Origin: Bacteroidota bacterium
Lineage (GTDB): Bacteria; Bacteroidota; Bacteroidia; Chitinophagales; Chitinophagaceae
Assembly: GCA_023436685.1 (NCBI GenBank)
Contig: JAEZIL010000265.1
Coordinates: 1-8,956 of the forward strand
DNA: 8,956 nt
Direction of reading: 5' to 3'
Below are positions 1 through 7,514 of the stretch, in pieces. Both the position numbers and the translations under genes were made by a program. How positions within the stretch are numbered: position 1 is the stretch's first letter; each line of letters starts with the position of its first letter. Under the pieces are notes generated by a model, which was not told where the DNA came from, ran no database searches, and saw only the letters and a list, made by a program, of their open reading frames with translations.

Positions 1-416
1 CAAACGGTGAATTGCACATGGTAGTTAACAAGCCTATTAAGCTTATTATCAGCGCGCGCGATGTTATACATGACGTTGGTTTGCCTCACTTCCGTATGAA
101 GATGGATGCTGTGCCCGGTATTATCACTACAATGTGGTTTACACCTAAGTATACTTCAAAGCAAATGAAGGAAATAACTGGGAACCCTGATTTTATTTAT
201 GAGATTTCTTGCGACCAGATGTGTGGTAAAGGACACTACTCTATGCGCGGTACTATCATTGTAGAAACCCAAGCAGAGTATGATGAGTGGATGGCTAAAC
301 AACAGTCTTATTACGCTGGTAACGCGGCACCTGCAACAGGAGCGGAAGCGGCACCAGCTGGAACAGAGGCTCCAGCGCCAACTAACGATAGTGTAAAAGC
401 AATAACGATGAAGTAA
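1..416 (+). CDS. coxB: Cytochrome c oxidase subunit II, C-terminal CuA domain (5'-truncated by window start)
   Basis: This is the periplasmic cupredoxin domain of subunit II, which takes electrons from cytochrome c (or a partner complex) through the binuclear CuA centre and passes them to subunit I. The reading frame is already open at base 3 (N-G-E-L-H, a usual subunit II context), so the N terminus with its two membrane helices lies upstream of the window and the TTG at 12 is not a start. Visible CuA ligands are the His of DVIHD (bases 69-71) and the C-x3-C-x3-H-x2-M motif, read as CDQMCGKGHYSM (about bases 210-245). The residue between the two cysteines that is usually Glu is Gln here; that ligand acts through its backbone carbonyl, so function should be kept. 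After the domain comes a tail of about 35 residues rich in Ala, Pro, Thr and Glu that looks disordered. coxA follows 39 bases later, so the two are almost certainly co-transcribed. Confidence 0.95.
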   Translation, partial: NGELHMVVNKPIKLIISARDVIHDVGLPHFRMKMDAVPGIITTMWFTPKYTSKQMKEITGNPDFIYEISCDQMCGKGHYSMRGTIIVETQAEYDEWMAKQQSYYAGNAAPATGAEAAPAGTEAPAPTNDSVKAITMK

Positions 417-419
417 ATC

Positions 420-434
420 GGTCTGAAACAGGCC
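420..434 (+). other. Small hairpin in the coxB-coxA gap
   Basis: GGTCTG (420-425) and CAGGCC (429-434) can form a six-pair stem with one G-U pair and an AAA loop, starting just after the coxB stop codon. No U-run follows, so it is unlikely to terminate transcription. It could stabilise or cut the transcript between the two oxidase genes, but a stem this short may be chance. Confidence 0.3.
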
Positions 435-455
435 ACTTAAAGAGAATTAAATAAA

Positions 456-2276
456 ATGAGCAATACAGTTGTTATAGACGGACCTAATGTAGCACATGGA
501 CACCATTCCGGTGACATGCATCATGATCACGCACATCATGAGCAACATTTCATTACGAAGTATATATTCAGCCAGGATCACAAGATCATTGCTAAACAGT
601 TTTTGATAACCGGTATTATCTGGGCTATCATTGGTGCATTGTTCTCGGTGTTCTTCCGTTTGCAGTTAGGTTTCCCCAATGAAACCTTCCCTATTATGGA
701 AAAATTCCTGGGTGAATGGGCAAAAGGCGGAAAGCTTTCACCTGAGTTTTACTATGCCTTGGTTACTATGCACGGTACCATTCTGGTATTCTTTGTGTTA
801 ACTGCAGGTTTGAGTGGAACATTCTCGAATTTGCTGATACCTCTTCAGATTGGTGCGCGCGATATGGCCTCTCCTTTTATGAACATGTTATCTTACTGGT
901 TCTTCTTTGTTGCCAGTATGTTTATGTTTGTTTCATTGTTTGTACAAACCGGCCCTGCATCGGGTGGTTGGACAACCTATCCTCCATTAAGTGCATTGAA
1001 AGAAGCTTCCTTAGGTTCTGGCGTAGGTATGGACCTATGGCTGGTTAGTATGGCTCTTTTCGTTGTATCATCGTTGTTAGGCAGCCTTAACTATGTGTCG
1101 ACTATTCTGAACATGCGTACTAAGGGTATGAGCATGACACGTATGCCGCTAACAATATGGGCACTATTATTTACAGCTATTCTTGGTATTCTATCATTCC
1201 CTGTACTTTTCTCTGGTTTTGTGCTATTGATCTTTGATAGAAATTTTGGAACTAGCTTCTATTTGTCTGAAATATTCATAGGAGGTAAAGCATTACCACA
1301 TATTGGTGGCTCTGCAATCTTATATCAACACTTATTCTGGTTCCTGGGTCACCCTGAAGTATACATCATTATGCTTCCTGGTATGGGTATGGCATCTGAA
1401 GTGCTTTCTACACACAGCCGCAAGCCAATATTTGGTTACTTCGCCATGATCATCTCGCTGATAGGTATTACCGTACTGGCCTTCCTGGTATGGGCGCACC
1501 ATATGTTTGTTACCGGTATGAGTCCTTTCCTGGGTTCTATCTTCGTACTACTTACACTACTTATCGCTGTACCATCGGCAGTAAAAGTATTTAACTGGCT
1601 TACTACAATATGGCGTGGTAATATACGTTTCACAGTGCCTATGATGTTTGCCCTTGGTTTCGTATCGTTATTTATTTCAGGCGGCCTTACAGGTATATTC
1701 CTTGGTAACTCAGCGCTTGATATACACCTGCATGATACATACTTTGTTGTAGCTCACTTCCATATAGTTATGCGTGTATCTGCCTTCTTTGGTATGTTTG
1801 CCGGTATTTATCACTGGTTCCCTAAAATGTTCGGTAGATTTATGAATAATACCTTAGGGTATATTCACTTCTTCGTTACACTGGCAGGCGCATATCTTAT
1901 TTTCTGGCCTATGCACTACGAAGGTATTGCCGGCATGCCCCGTCGTTATTACGACTACAGTTCATGGGAATCATTCAAACAGTTTGATAGCTTAAATGCG
2001 TTCATTAGTATTATTGCGATAATCGTATTCTTTGCTCAATTGCTATTTGTTGTAAACTTCTTTGCAAGCATCTTCCGCGGCAGGAAATTAACTAATCCTA
2101 ACCCTTGGGGGTCAACAACATTAGAATGGACTACGCCTATTAATCCGGGTCATGGTAACTGGGAAGGTGAAATACCTGAGGTGCACCGTTGGCCATACGA
2201 TTATAAAGATGATGGAAATGGTAACGATTTCATTCCTCAAACAACTCCGCTAAAACCGGGAGAGGCTGAGCACTAA
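456..2276 (+). CDS. coxA: Cytochrome c oxidase subunit I, A1-type heme-copper oxidase
   Basis: This is the catalytic subunit of the aa3-type terminal oxidase in the inner membrane, reducing O2 to water and pumping protons. It has 606 residues with about 12 hydrophobic segments between residues 47 and 540. Ligands are in place: H106 (low-spin heme), H299 with cross-linkable Y303 in GHPEVY, the pair H348-H349 (CuB), H434 (heme a3) and H436 (low-spin heme) in VVAHFH, and H426-D427 at the Mg site. D136, N143 and E301 mark the D proton channel and K377 the K channel, which places it in the A1 class. R496-R497 match the heme-propionate arginines. The N terminus is unusual in having nine histidines in residues 14-31. 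There is no fused subunit III, and genes for subunits III and IV do not follow. The ATG is preceded only by a weak AGAGAA. It ends the operon, with a hairpin 17 bases beyond the stop. Confidence 0.98.
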   Translation: MSNTVVIDGPNVAHGHHSGDMHHDHAHHEQHFITKYIFSQDHKIIAKQFLITGIIWAIIGALFSVFFRLQLGFPNETFPIMEKFLGEWAKGGKLSPEFYYALVTMHGTILVFFVLTAGLSGTFSNLLIPLQIGARDMASPFMNMLSYWFFFVASMFMFVSLFVQTGPASGGWTTYPPLSALKEASLGSGVGMDLWLVSMALFVVSSLLGSLNYVSTILNMRTKGMSMTRMPLTIWALLFTAILGILSFPVLFSGFVLLIFDRNFGTSFYLSEIFIGGKALPHIGGSAILYQHLFWFLGHPEVYIIMLPGMGMASEVLSTHSRKPIFGYFAMIISLIGITVLAFLVWAHHMFVTGMSPFLGSIFVLLTLLIAVPSAVKVFNWLTTIWRGNIRFTVPMMFALGFVSLFISGGLTGIFLGNSALDIHLHDTYFVVAHFHIVMRVSAFFGMFAGIYHWFPKMFGRFMNNTLGYIHFFVTLAGAYLIFWPMHYEGIAGMPRRYYDYSSWESFKQFDSLNAFISIIAIIVFFAQLLFVVNFFASIFRGRKLTNPNPWGSTTLEWTTPINPGHGNWEGEIPEVHRWPYDYKDDGNGNDFIPQTTPLKPGEAEH

Positions 2277-2293
2277 TCTGGCTACAACTATTT

Positions 2294-2332
2294 AATAATA
2301 ATGGCTTACCCAATAGGTAAGCCATTATTATT
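2294..2332 (+). terminator. Hairpin terminator of the cox operon
   Basis: A perfect 17-bp inverted repeat (2294-2310 and 2316-2332) with core TGGCTTACC/GGTAAGCCA closes over a five-base CAATA loop. On the plus strand its right arm runs into ATTATTTTAAT, giving a moderate U-rich tail. It lies between the convergent coxA and leucine-rich-repeat genes, so it probably ends coxA transcripts and may also act on the opposite strand, where the tail is less U-rich. Confidence 0.8.
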
Positions 2333-2347
2333 TTAATGAAGCTATTT

Positions 2348-3199
2348 TTATTGCGAAGGACGGTAAACATTATCGGACGCCCCTACTACGATAATCTTTT
2401 GCCGGAAATAGTTTCTTGGATTTTGATAAAACATTTGTGTGCGGTTATCTATATATACATGCTCAAGAGTTCGAATCTTGGAGAGATTGTCGTTTAAACG
2501 AAGTACACCGCACCAGGCAGCATCTAGTTCTTGTAATTTTAAGCAATTGCCAATTGAGTTAGGTATATAGTCAATTCTGTTGCGGCCAATATATAATAAC
2601 CTAAGGTTTTCCAGTTCGCCAATGTCTTCAGGCAAACTTACAAGCACATTTTGGTTAAGGTCTAATAGTTGAAGACTTTTAATAGAAGTGATTGATGCAG
2701 GAAGCTCTTTTAAATTGTTTTGTTTGGCACGCAATTCATTTAGCTTTTGGAGCAGGCCTATTGAGTTAGGTAGTACTTCTATTTCGTTACCTGAGATATT
2801 GAGCACCTTAAGGTTGCTAAGCTTAGCAATAGTTTCGGGCAAGCTTATTATCCTGTTATAGCTTAAGGATAACTCCTCTAATTTTTCAAGGTTGCCTATT
2901 TCAACCGGTACAGTTGTTATTCTATTGCGAAGGAAGTTTGCCTTTTTTAATTTCTTGCAACGAAACAGTGACGGAGGTAGAGCAACGATAGTATTATTAC
3001 TAAAGTTAACTTCTTCAAGATTTGGGAATTGATCCAGGATATCTGGTATAGAATCCATGGTTCTAAATGTCATACGGATAGTTCTGACATTGTATTTTTC
3101 GTTTAAAGCTCTGTCCCAATCGTTGTAAACCCCATCGGCTTTAGCTATAGATGCACTTAATAGGAAGAGCAGGCACCATAATAAGAGTTTATATTTCAT
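2348..3199 (-). CDS. Secreted leucine-rich-repeat protein
   Basis: The 283-residue product is predicted to be exported: a Lys-containing start, a Leu-rich core and an AKA site suggest cleavage after residue 21. From residue 59 there are eight consecutive 23-residue leucine-rich repeats (starting at 59, 82, 105, 128, 151, 174, 197 and 220) of the pattern LxxLxLxxNxIxxLPxxIxxL, plus a degenerate repeat before and a partial one after. This is the Shoc2/Ras-group type of repeat, which forms a curved solenoid used for protein binding; the partner cannot be told from sequence. The last ~30 residues are repeat-free and end in YRPSQ, with no type IX sorting domain, lipobox or membrane anchor, so the protein may stay in the periplasm. 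It runs convergent to coxA. It lies downstream of the sorting-domain gene on the same strand but behind that gene's terminator, so it probably has its own promoter, which I could not identify. No clear Shine-Dalgarno precedes the ATG. Confidence 0.9.
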   Translation of the reverse strand: MKYKLLLWCLLFLLSASIAKADGVYNDWDRALNEKYNVRTIRMTFRTMDSIPDILDQFPNLEEVNFSNNTIVALPPSLFRCKKLKKANFLRNRITTVPVEIGNLEKLEELSLSYNRIISLPETIAKLSNLKVLNISGNEIEVLPNSIGLLQKLNELRAKQNNLKELPASITSIKSLQLLDLNQNVLVSLPEDIGELENLRLLYIGRNRIDYIPNSIGNCLKLQELDAAWCGVLRLNDNLSKIRTLEHVYIDNRTQMFYQNPRNYFRQKIIVVGASDNVYRPSQ

Positions 3200-3287
3200 A
3201 GCTGTTCTTTTGATGTTGGTATTATTACAATTTAAGATTATTTAGATTAGGGAAAAGGGGGATATTTATGGGTGGGATATAAATAAA

Positions 3288-3312
3288 AAAGCCTGTGCAT
3301 TGCACAGGCTTT
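3288..3312 (-). terminator. Intrinsic terminator of the sorting-domain gene
   Basis: Read on the minus strand, AAAGCCTGTGC (3312-3302) pairs perfectly with GCACAGGCTTT (3298-3288) over a three-base loop and runs into six T residues. It starts 22 bases past the stop codon of the gene at 3334-4068, the classic layout of a rho-independent terminator. It separates that gene from the leucine-rich-repeat gene downstream. Confidence 0.9.
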
Positions 3313-3333
3313 GAAGTATTATTTAAACTAAGT

Positions 3334-4068
3334 TTATTGATGCGTAAACTTACGGGTAGCAACTATGCGGCCTGCATTGTCAACTAAGCGCATATAATAG
3401 ATACCTGATGGTATATTAGATAAATCAAGTTTTGCGCTATTACCCGTTACTTTATACACGCTCACTACTTTACCAATAAGGTTATATACTGAAATGTTTT
3501 TAACGTTAGCATTAGCACCAAAAACTACATTTATATCGTTTTTAGCAGGATTGGGATATACAGAGATATCGTCATTATTTTTAGAAACTGAGGACACAGA
3601 TGTAGGGAATCTCTGAATGCCAAATACTACATCCTTTGTGCTTGTAGGGTCATTATGATCCATAAGCATCACCTTGATATAATATGGCCCTAGTGCAGAA
3701 GAAGGATAAGAAGATGCATCCATTACAATTTTAAACAGTTTGCTGCCTGTATTGCTGGAGGTAATTGGGTCAGTAGTATGCATTGCACCCATATTGCTGC
3801 CCGCTACGTAGTTATAGCATTGTATATTATCGCAAATACCAAAACCATTATCTGCTGTTAAAACAGAGCTCGGCAAATTTTGAGATACAATATGCCAGTC
3901 AATTGTAATTGGTCCCGATCCTACCGGAGATATATCGTTATGAACATCTACCGTGCCATCTGTAGGGTTCATCATGGCAAACACAGTATCGGCAGAAGTG
4001 GTAAAAGTTTGCGCTTGCGCAGTATAAACGCCAACAACACTTAAAAAGACTAGTAAAGCTTTTTTCAT
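3334..4068 (-). CDS. Small secreted protein with type IX secretion (Por) C-terminal sorting domain
   Basis: The 244-residue product begins with a signal peptide (MKKALLVFLSVVGVYTAQA, likely cut after A19). Residues ~164-244 form a type A C-terminal sorting domain: the ISVYPNPAKNDINV start, then a strand carrying ISVYNLIGKVV, then the LSNIPSGIYYMRL stretch and a basic end (ATRKFTHQ). In Bacteroidota this domain sends a protein through the outer membrane by the type IX system, usually with domain removal and attachment to the surface or release. The remaining mature part, about residues 20-155, looks like a beta-sandwich with two cysteines four residues apart (C79 and C84, GICDNIQC) that could form a disulfide. 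I do not recognise an enzymatic motif, so the cargo function is unknown. An AGAAG sequence lies directly before the ATG. A promoter-like site lies 52 bases upstream and a terminator follows the stop. Confidence 0.9.
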   Translation of the reverse strand: MKKALLVFLSVVGVYTAQAQTFTTSADTVFAMMNPTDGTVDVHNDISPVGSGPITIDWHIVSQNLPSSVLTADNGFGICDNIQCYNYVAGSNMGAMHTTDPITSSNTGSKLFKIVMDASSYPSSALGPYYIKVMLMDHNDPTSTKDVVFGIQRFPTSVSSVSKNNDDISVYPNPAKNDINVVFGANANVKNISVYNLIGKVVSVYKVTGNSAKLDLSNIPSGIYYMRLVDNAGRIVATRKFTHQ

Positions 4069-4119
4069 CTTCTAATTATAATTATGAATTGCAAGATAAC
4101 ATTTTTTCATTATCCAAAG

Positions 4120-4127
4120 CAAATATA
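4120..4127 (-). promoter_or_regulatory. Possible -7 promoter element of the sorting-domain gene
   Basis: On the minus strand TATATTTG matches the Bacteroidota -7 consensus TAnnTTTG, 52 bases ahead of the ATG at 4068. It would start transcription near 4113, giving a leader of about 45 bases. I found no clear TTG/TTTG -33 element at the right distance, so the call is tentative in this AT-rich region. Confidence 0.45.
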
Positions 4128-4210
4128 TTATCACTGCTTTGTTAAAAATTTATTTATATGAAATAGCTAGCCTCTTTTTGTCTAAATTGGTGTTTAGTAA
4201 GCAATAACAC

Positions 4211-5887
4211 GTGAAATATATTAAAAAATTTAAAGGGTTTGGTTTAGGCATAGCTACAGCTGGTATACTTATGTTTTTTATACAGGCTAAGAATGCCGAC
4301 TCTTATTTTGAAGTATCTAAGAACCTTGACATTTTTACCACCCTGTTTAAGGAATTGAACACCTTTTATGTAGACCCGATTGAGCCGGGTAAATTGGTGA
4401 AAACCGGTATTGATGCAATGTTGCAGGATTTGGATCCTTATACTAACTATATTACCGAAAGTGACATAGAGGAATATGAGTTTCAAACTACAGGTAAATA
4501 TGGTGGCATTGGTGCTAACATGCGCAAAAAAGACGAAGTAATAATTGTGGGAGATGTGTATGAAGCCAGCCCTGCACAAAAAGCAGGGTTACATCCAGGC
4601 GATATTGTTTTATCTATTGACAATCAGTCGCTAACTGGTAAAAGTCTGGATGATGTCAGCTTGTTGTTGAAAGGCTCTCCGGGTACGCAACTTACGATGA
4701 AAGTGAAAGATGTATATACAGGGGTGGATGCAGTTAAAATATTGACGAGGGGAGAAATAGAAGTATCCAGCATTCCTTATGCTGGCCTGGTGGGCACTAA
4801 TAATAATGTAGCTTTTGTGCGTTTAAGCCAGTTTACACCTGGGTGTTCCAAATTAGTAAGAAACACCTTAGATAGTCTGAAAATCAAACAGCCAAAGTTG
4901 GCAGGCGTAGTCTTGGATCTACGTAATAATCCTGGCGGCCTGCTGGATGAAGCAGTAAATATTTGCAACTTATTTGTAGATCGCGGCCAGCTTATAGTTA
5001 GCACAAAAGGCAAAATGAAAGAATGGGATAAGGACTTTCAAACCACGGGCTCGGTTTGGGATGCAACTATTCCTGTTACTGTATTAATTAATAGTTCTTC
5101 AGCCTCGGCTTCAGAAATTGTATCAGGTACATTACAAGATCTGGACAGGGGAGTTGTGATTGGAGAAAAATCTTATGGTAAAGGTTTGGTCCAAGTTACA
5201 AGGCCTTTAGGATACAATGCACGTTTAAAACTTACTACTGCAAAATATTATACGCCAAGTGGCCGATGCATACAGGCGCTAGATTATACGCATCGTAATG
5301 CAGATGGTAGTGTAGGAAAAATACCCGATTCGTTAAAGAAAGTATATCTTACTAAAAATGGAAGAAAAGTGCTGAGTGGCGGAGGTGTAGAGCCGGATAT
5401 TAAGGTGGAAGATAAAGAATTGAGTAAGCTGGCAATTGCTTTATACATAAAGAATTATTTCTTCGATTATGCTACACAGTATGCAAAACAGCATACCAGT
5501 ATTCCTCCTGCAGCAACATTCGCATTGTCAAAAGATGAATTTAGTCAGTTTGCTAAATGGCTTGAGAATAAAGACTATTCATATAAAACAGAGACAGAAA
5601 TAGCGCTCGACTCGTTGAAAGCTGTAGCTACACGGGAGAAGTATTTTGAAGCTGCGAAAACAGATTTTAATAATTTAACCGTAAAGGTAAGCCACGATAA
5701 AAAGCAAGATCTGCTAAAGCATGAAGCCGAAATAACTCGTCTGCTTGAAAACGAGATCGTGTCACGTTATTATTATTTACGCGGCCGTATTGAAAACAGT
5801 TTGAAAACAGATGACGAGCTAAAAAAGGCACTAAATATTATAGAGCAGCCTACTCAATACCAGGCGTTGCTACAAACCAAAAAATAA
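4211..5887 (+). CDS. S41 family carboxy-terminal processing peptidase with PDZ domain
   Basis: This is a 558-residue C-terminal processing serine protease of the Prc/CtpA/CtpB type, which trims or degrades extracytoplasmic proteins from the C-terminal end. Residues 1-10 are basic and ~11-26 hydrophobic, giving an uncleaved anchor or signal peptide. Residues ~92-175 form a PDZ domain with a carboxylate-binding loop at GGIGA (98-102). The peptidase core holds LDLRNNPGGLL (235-245), catalytic S299 in SASASE, K324 in YGKG and Q328; the 25-residue Ser-Lys spacing and Lys+4 Gln match the family's Ser-Lys-Gln site. Residues ~400-558 are a mainly helical C-terminal extension. The start is GTG; an in-frame TAA lies six bases upstream, and the next ATG would remove most of the anchor. 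No Shine-Dalgarno is visible. The gene is divergent from the sorting-domain gene and abuts the GH3 gene tail to tail. The substrate is unknown. Confidence 0.95.
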   Translation: MKYIKKFKGFGLGIATAGILMFFIQAKNADSYFEVSKNLDIFTTLFKELNTFYVDPIEPGKLVKTGIDAMLQDLDPYTNYITESDIEEYEFQTTGKYGGIGANMRKKDEVIIVGDVYEASPAQKAGLHPGDIVLSIDNQSLTGKSLDDVSLLLKGSPGTQLTMKVKDVYTGVDAVKILTRGEIEVSSIPYAGLVGTNNNVAFVRLSQFTPGCSKLVRNTLDSLKIKQPKLAGVVLDLRNNPGGLLDEAVNICNLFVDRGQLIVSTKGKMKEWDKDFQTTGSVWDATIPVTVLINSSSASASEIVSGTLQDLDRGVVIGEKSYGKGLVQVTRPLGYNARLKLTTAKYYTPSGRCIQALDYTHRNADGSVGKIPDSLKKVYLTKNGRKVLSGGGVEPDIKVEDKELSKLAIALYIKNYFFDYATQYAKQHTSIPPAATFALSKDEFSQFAKWLENKDYSYKTETEIALDSLKAVATREKYFEAAKTDFNNLTVKVSHDKKQDLLKHEAEITRLLENEIVSRYYYLRGRIENSLKTDDELKKALNIIEQPTQYQALLQTKK

Positions 5888-5889
5888 GG

Positions 5890-7395
5890 CTAGCCGATTA
5901 TCCACTGCTTCATACTGTCAGCTATAGTTCGATCGTTGCTGAGGCGGGGTACTTTATTTTGCCCGCCAAGCTTTCCTATCGATTTCATATACTCTATGAA
6001 ACTTTGCTTCCTGAGGTTTCGTATAACCAACGGTTGCAAAATGCCACCCGATATGAGGTCGTTATAATAAATGTTCTTTTTCCGTAAATGATTGTCAACG
6101 GATAAGGCAAATCCCTTCAGGTCATTAGGGGCTTGCTCAAATTCGATAAACCATTCATGATACGGTAAGCCATCTGTATTTTGTATCATAGGAGCCACCG
6201 TAAACTCGGTAATGTGTGCATTAAATTCTTTCGATGCCTGCAATAGAGCGTGTTCTACTTCTTCGCCTATTACATGTTCTCCAAAAGCAGAAATAAAGTG
6301 TTTAATACGTCCTGTTACTACTATACGGTATGGGTTGGTGCTGACAAATCGCACAGTATCTCCAATATTATAACCCCAAAGGCCTGCATTGCTATTTACT
6401 ATTAATGCATAATTCTCACCCACTTTTACATCGGCAAGCGATAGTCGTGTTGGGTGCTCGTTGAATATTTCACCGGCGGGTATAAATTCGAAGAAAATAC
6501 CTGAATTGGTATTTAATAATAGTCCCTCCTGGTCAAGTGTATCCTGGAAGGCAAAGAATCCTTCAGATGCAGGGAAAGTTTCAATCGCATCAACTTTGGC
6601 CCCAATACTCTCAAACAGTTTAGCTTTATATGGCTCGAAGTTCACACCCCCGTGTACTATTACCTGAAGGTTAGGGAACAGTGCTTTTATTTTCTTGCCA
6701 TTGCTACGCTCGTGTAGCCAGTCAAAATACATCTGCATCCAGGGCGGTATCCCGCTTATTAGCGTCATATCCTGGCTAATGGTTTCTGTGACAATTCTAT
6801 CCAGTTTTGTTTCCCAGTCTTCTATGCAATTCGTTTCGTACGATGGTAGCTGGTTGCGGCGTAGATAACCGGGAACAAAATGGTTAACTATACCACTCAG
6901 CCTGCCTGTGGGTATACCGCCTACACGTTCCAATTCAGGAGACCCCGACAAGAATATCATTTTACCATCGGCAAAAGAAGTATTACCACTTTCAGACATA
7001 TAGCAGAGTAATGCGTCTTTAGCAGTATCTATATGGTTGTGTATGGAATCTTTAGAAATAGGTATATACTTTACGCCACTTGTTGTGCCTGATGTTTTAG
7101 CGAAATACATTGGCCTGCCTTTCCACAGTACATTTTGTGCACCACTTTTTATCTGCTCTATATATCCTTTATAAGCCTCATAGTCACGTATAGGTACAAC
7201 CCGGTTATATTCTGTATAGGTTGTTACTTCGCCAAGATTATGTTCTTTACCAAAAACAGTTTTTGCGCCCGTTTTTAATAATTGTTGAAGGATTGATTGT
7301 TGATCGGCAACTGCAGAGGCCATATTCTTTTTTATGCGGCTATTGACGATAGCGGCATAAGGTTTGGCCAGGAATGATTTTATCTTCATTGCCAT
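5890..7395 (-). CDS. GH3 family acyl-adenylating enzyme (ANL-type), substrate unknown
   Basis: The 501-residue product belongs to the GH3 family, named after plant enzymes that adenylate hormone carboxylates (jasmonate, auxin) and join them to amino acids. Bacteria carry homologues whose substrates are mostly undefined. Three adenylate-forming motifs are visible: the Ser/Thr-rich nucleotide loop TSGTTSG (101-107), the ETFPASEGFFAFQD block (272-285), and GYNIGDTVRF (341-350) followed by YRIVVTGRIKHFISAFGEHV (356-375). Residues ~380-501 form the smaller mobile C-terminal domain. Length is somewhat below that of plant members (around 600). There is no signal peptide, so it is cytoplasmic. ATG at 7395 is chosen; a second ATG two codons later is equally possible. 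Its stop lies two bases from the stop of the convergent peptidase gene. There is no acyl-carrier protein, amidotransferase or transporter nearby to hint at the pathway. The existence of the enzyme is certain, but the reaction is inferred only as carboxylate activation, probably followed by amino-acid conjugation. Confidence 0.92.
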   Translation of the reverse strand: MAMKIKSFLAKPYAAIVNSRIKKNMASAVADQQSILQQLLKTGAKTVFGKEHNLGEVTTYTEYNRVVPIRDYEAYKGYIEQIKSGAQNVLWKGRPMYFAKTSGTTSGVKYIPISKDSIHNHIDTAKDALLCYMSESGNTSFADGKMIFLSGSPELERVGGIPTGRLSGIVNHFVPGYLRRNQLPSYETNCIEDWETKLDRIVTETISQDMTLISGIPPWMQMYFDWLHERSNGKKIKALFPNLQVIVHGGVNFEPYKAKLFESIGAKVDAIETFPASEGFFAFQDTLDQEGLLLNTNSGIFFEFIPAGEIFNEHPTRLSLADVKVGENYALIVNSNAGLWGYNIGDTVRFVSTNPYRIVVTGRIKHFISAFGEHVIGEEVEHALLQASKEFNAHITEFTVAPMIQNTDGLPYHEWFIEFEQAPNDLKGFALSVDNHLRKKNIYYNDLISGGILQPLVIRNLRKQSFIEYMKSIGKLGGQNKVPRLSNDRTIADSMKQWIIG

Positions 7396-7514
7396 ACTTT
7401 ATAATGGGAGGGTAAAGGTAAATATTTATACCTAACAGTATGGTTAAAGTAAAAGGTGTACTTTTAACACTAATCTTACACAGTCATATTTCCTAAATAC
7501 TGTGCATGCGGGGG

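Noticed and set aside
1436..1633. Minus-strand open frame of 65 codons inside coxA
   Set aside because: It lies wholly within a strongly conserved part of coxA, has no domain-like sequence and is explained by codon bias of the real gene.
2370..3026. DNA tandem repeat or CRISPR-like array in the leucine-rich-repeat gene
   Set aside because: The periodicity is 69 bases at protein level with diverged codons; there are no identical repeats or spacers.
3164..3196. Lipoprotein signal in the leucine-rich-repeat protein (Cys at residue 9)
   Set aside because: The context LLWC lies in the middle of the hydrophobic core and lacks the small residues of a lipobox; the AKA site at 19-21 fits ordinary cleavage.
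4244..4579. Minus-strand open frame of 111 codons inside the S41 peptidase gene
   Set aside because: It is antisense to the conserved N-terminal and PDZ coding region and has no recognisable features.
4777..5013. Minus-strand open frame of 78 codons inside the S41 peptidase gene
   Set aside because: It is antisense to the conserved catalytic core, with no promoter or start signal.
6461..6667. Plus-strand open frame of 68 codons inside the GH3 gene
   Set aside because: It is antisense to the ETFPASEGF motif region of GH3 and is a shadow of it.
7413..7420. TACCTTTA on the minus strand as a -7 element for the GH3 gene
   Set aside because: It misses the final G of TAnnTTTG and no -33 element lies at the right distance.
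7443..7468. AT-rich inverted repeat (TAAAAG...CTTTTA) between the GH3 gene and the decayed gene
   Set aside because: Only six A/T-dominated pairs form; this is expected by chance here and there is no clear terminator tail.
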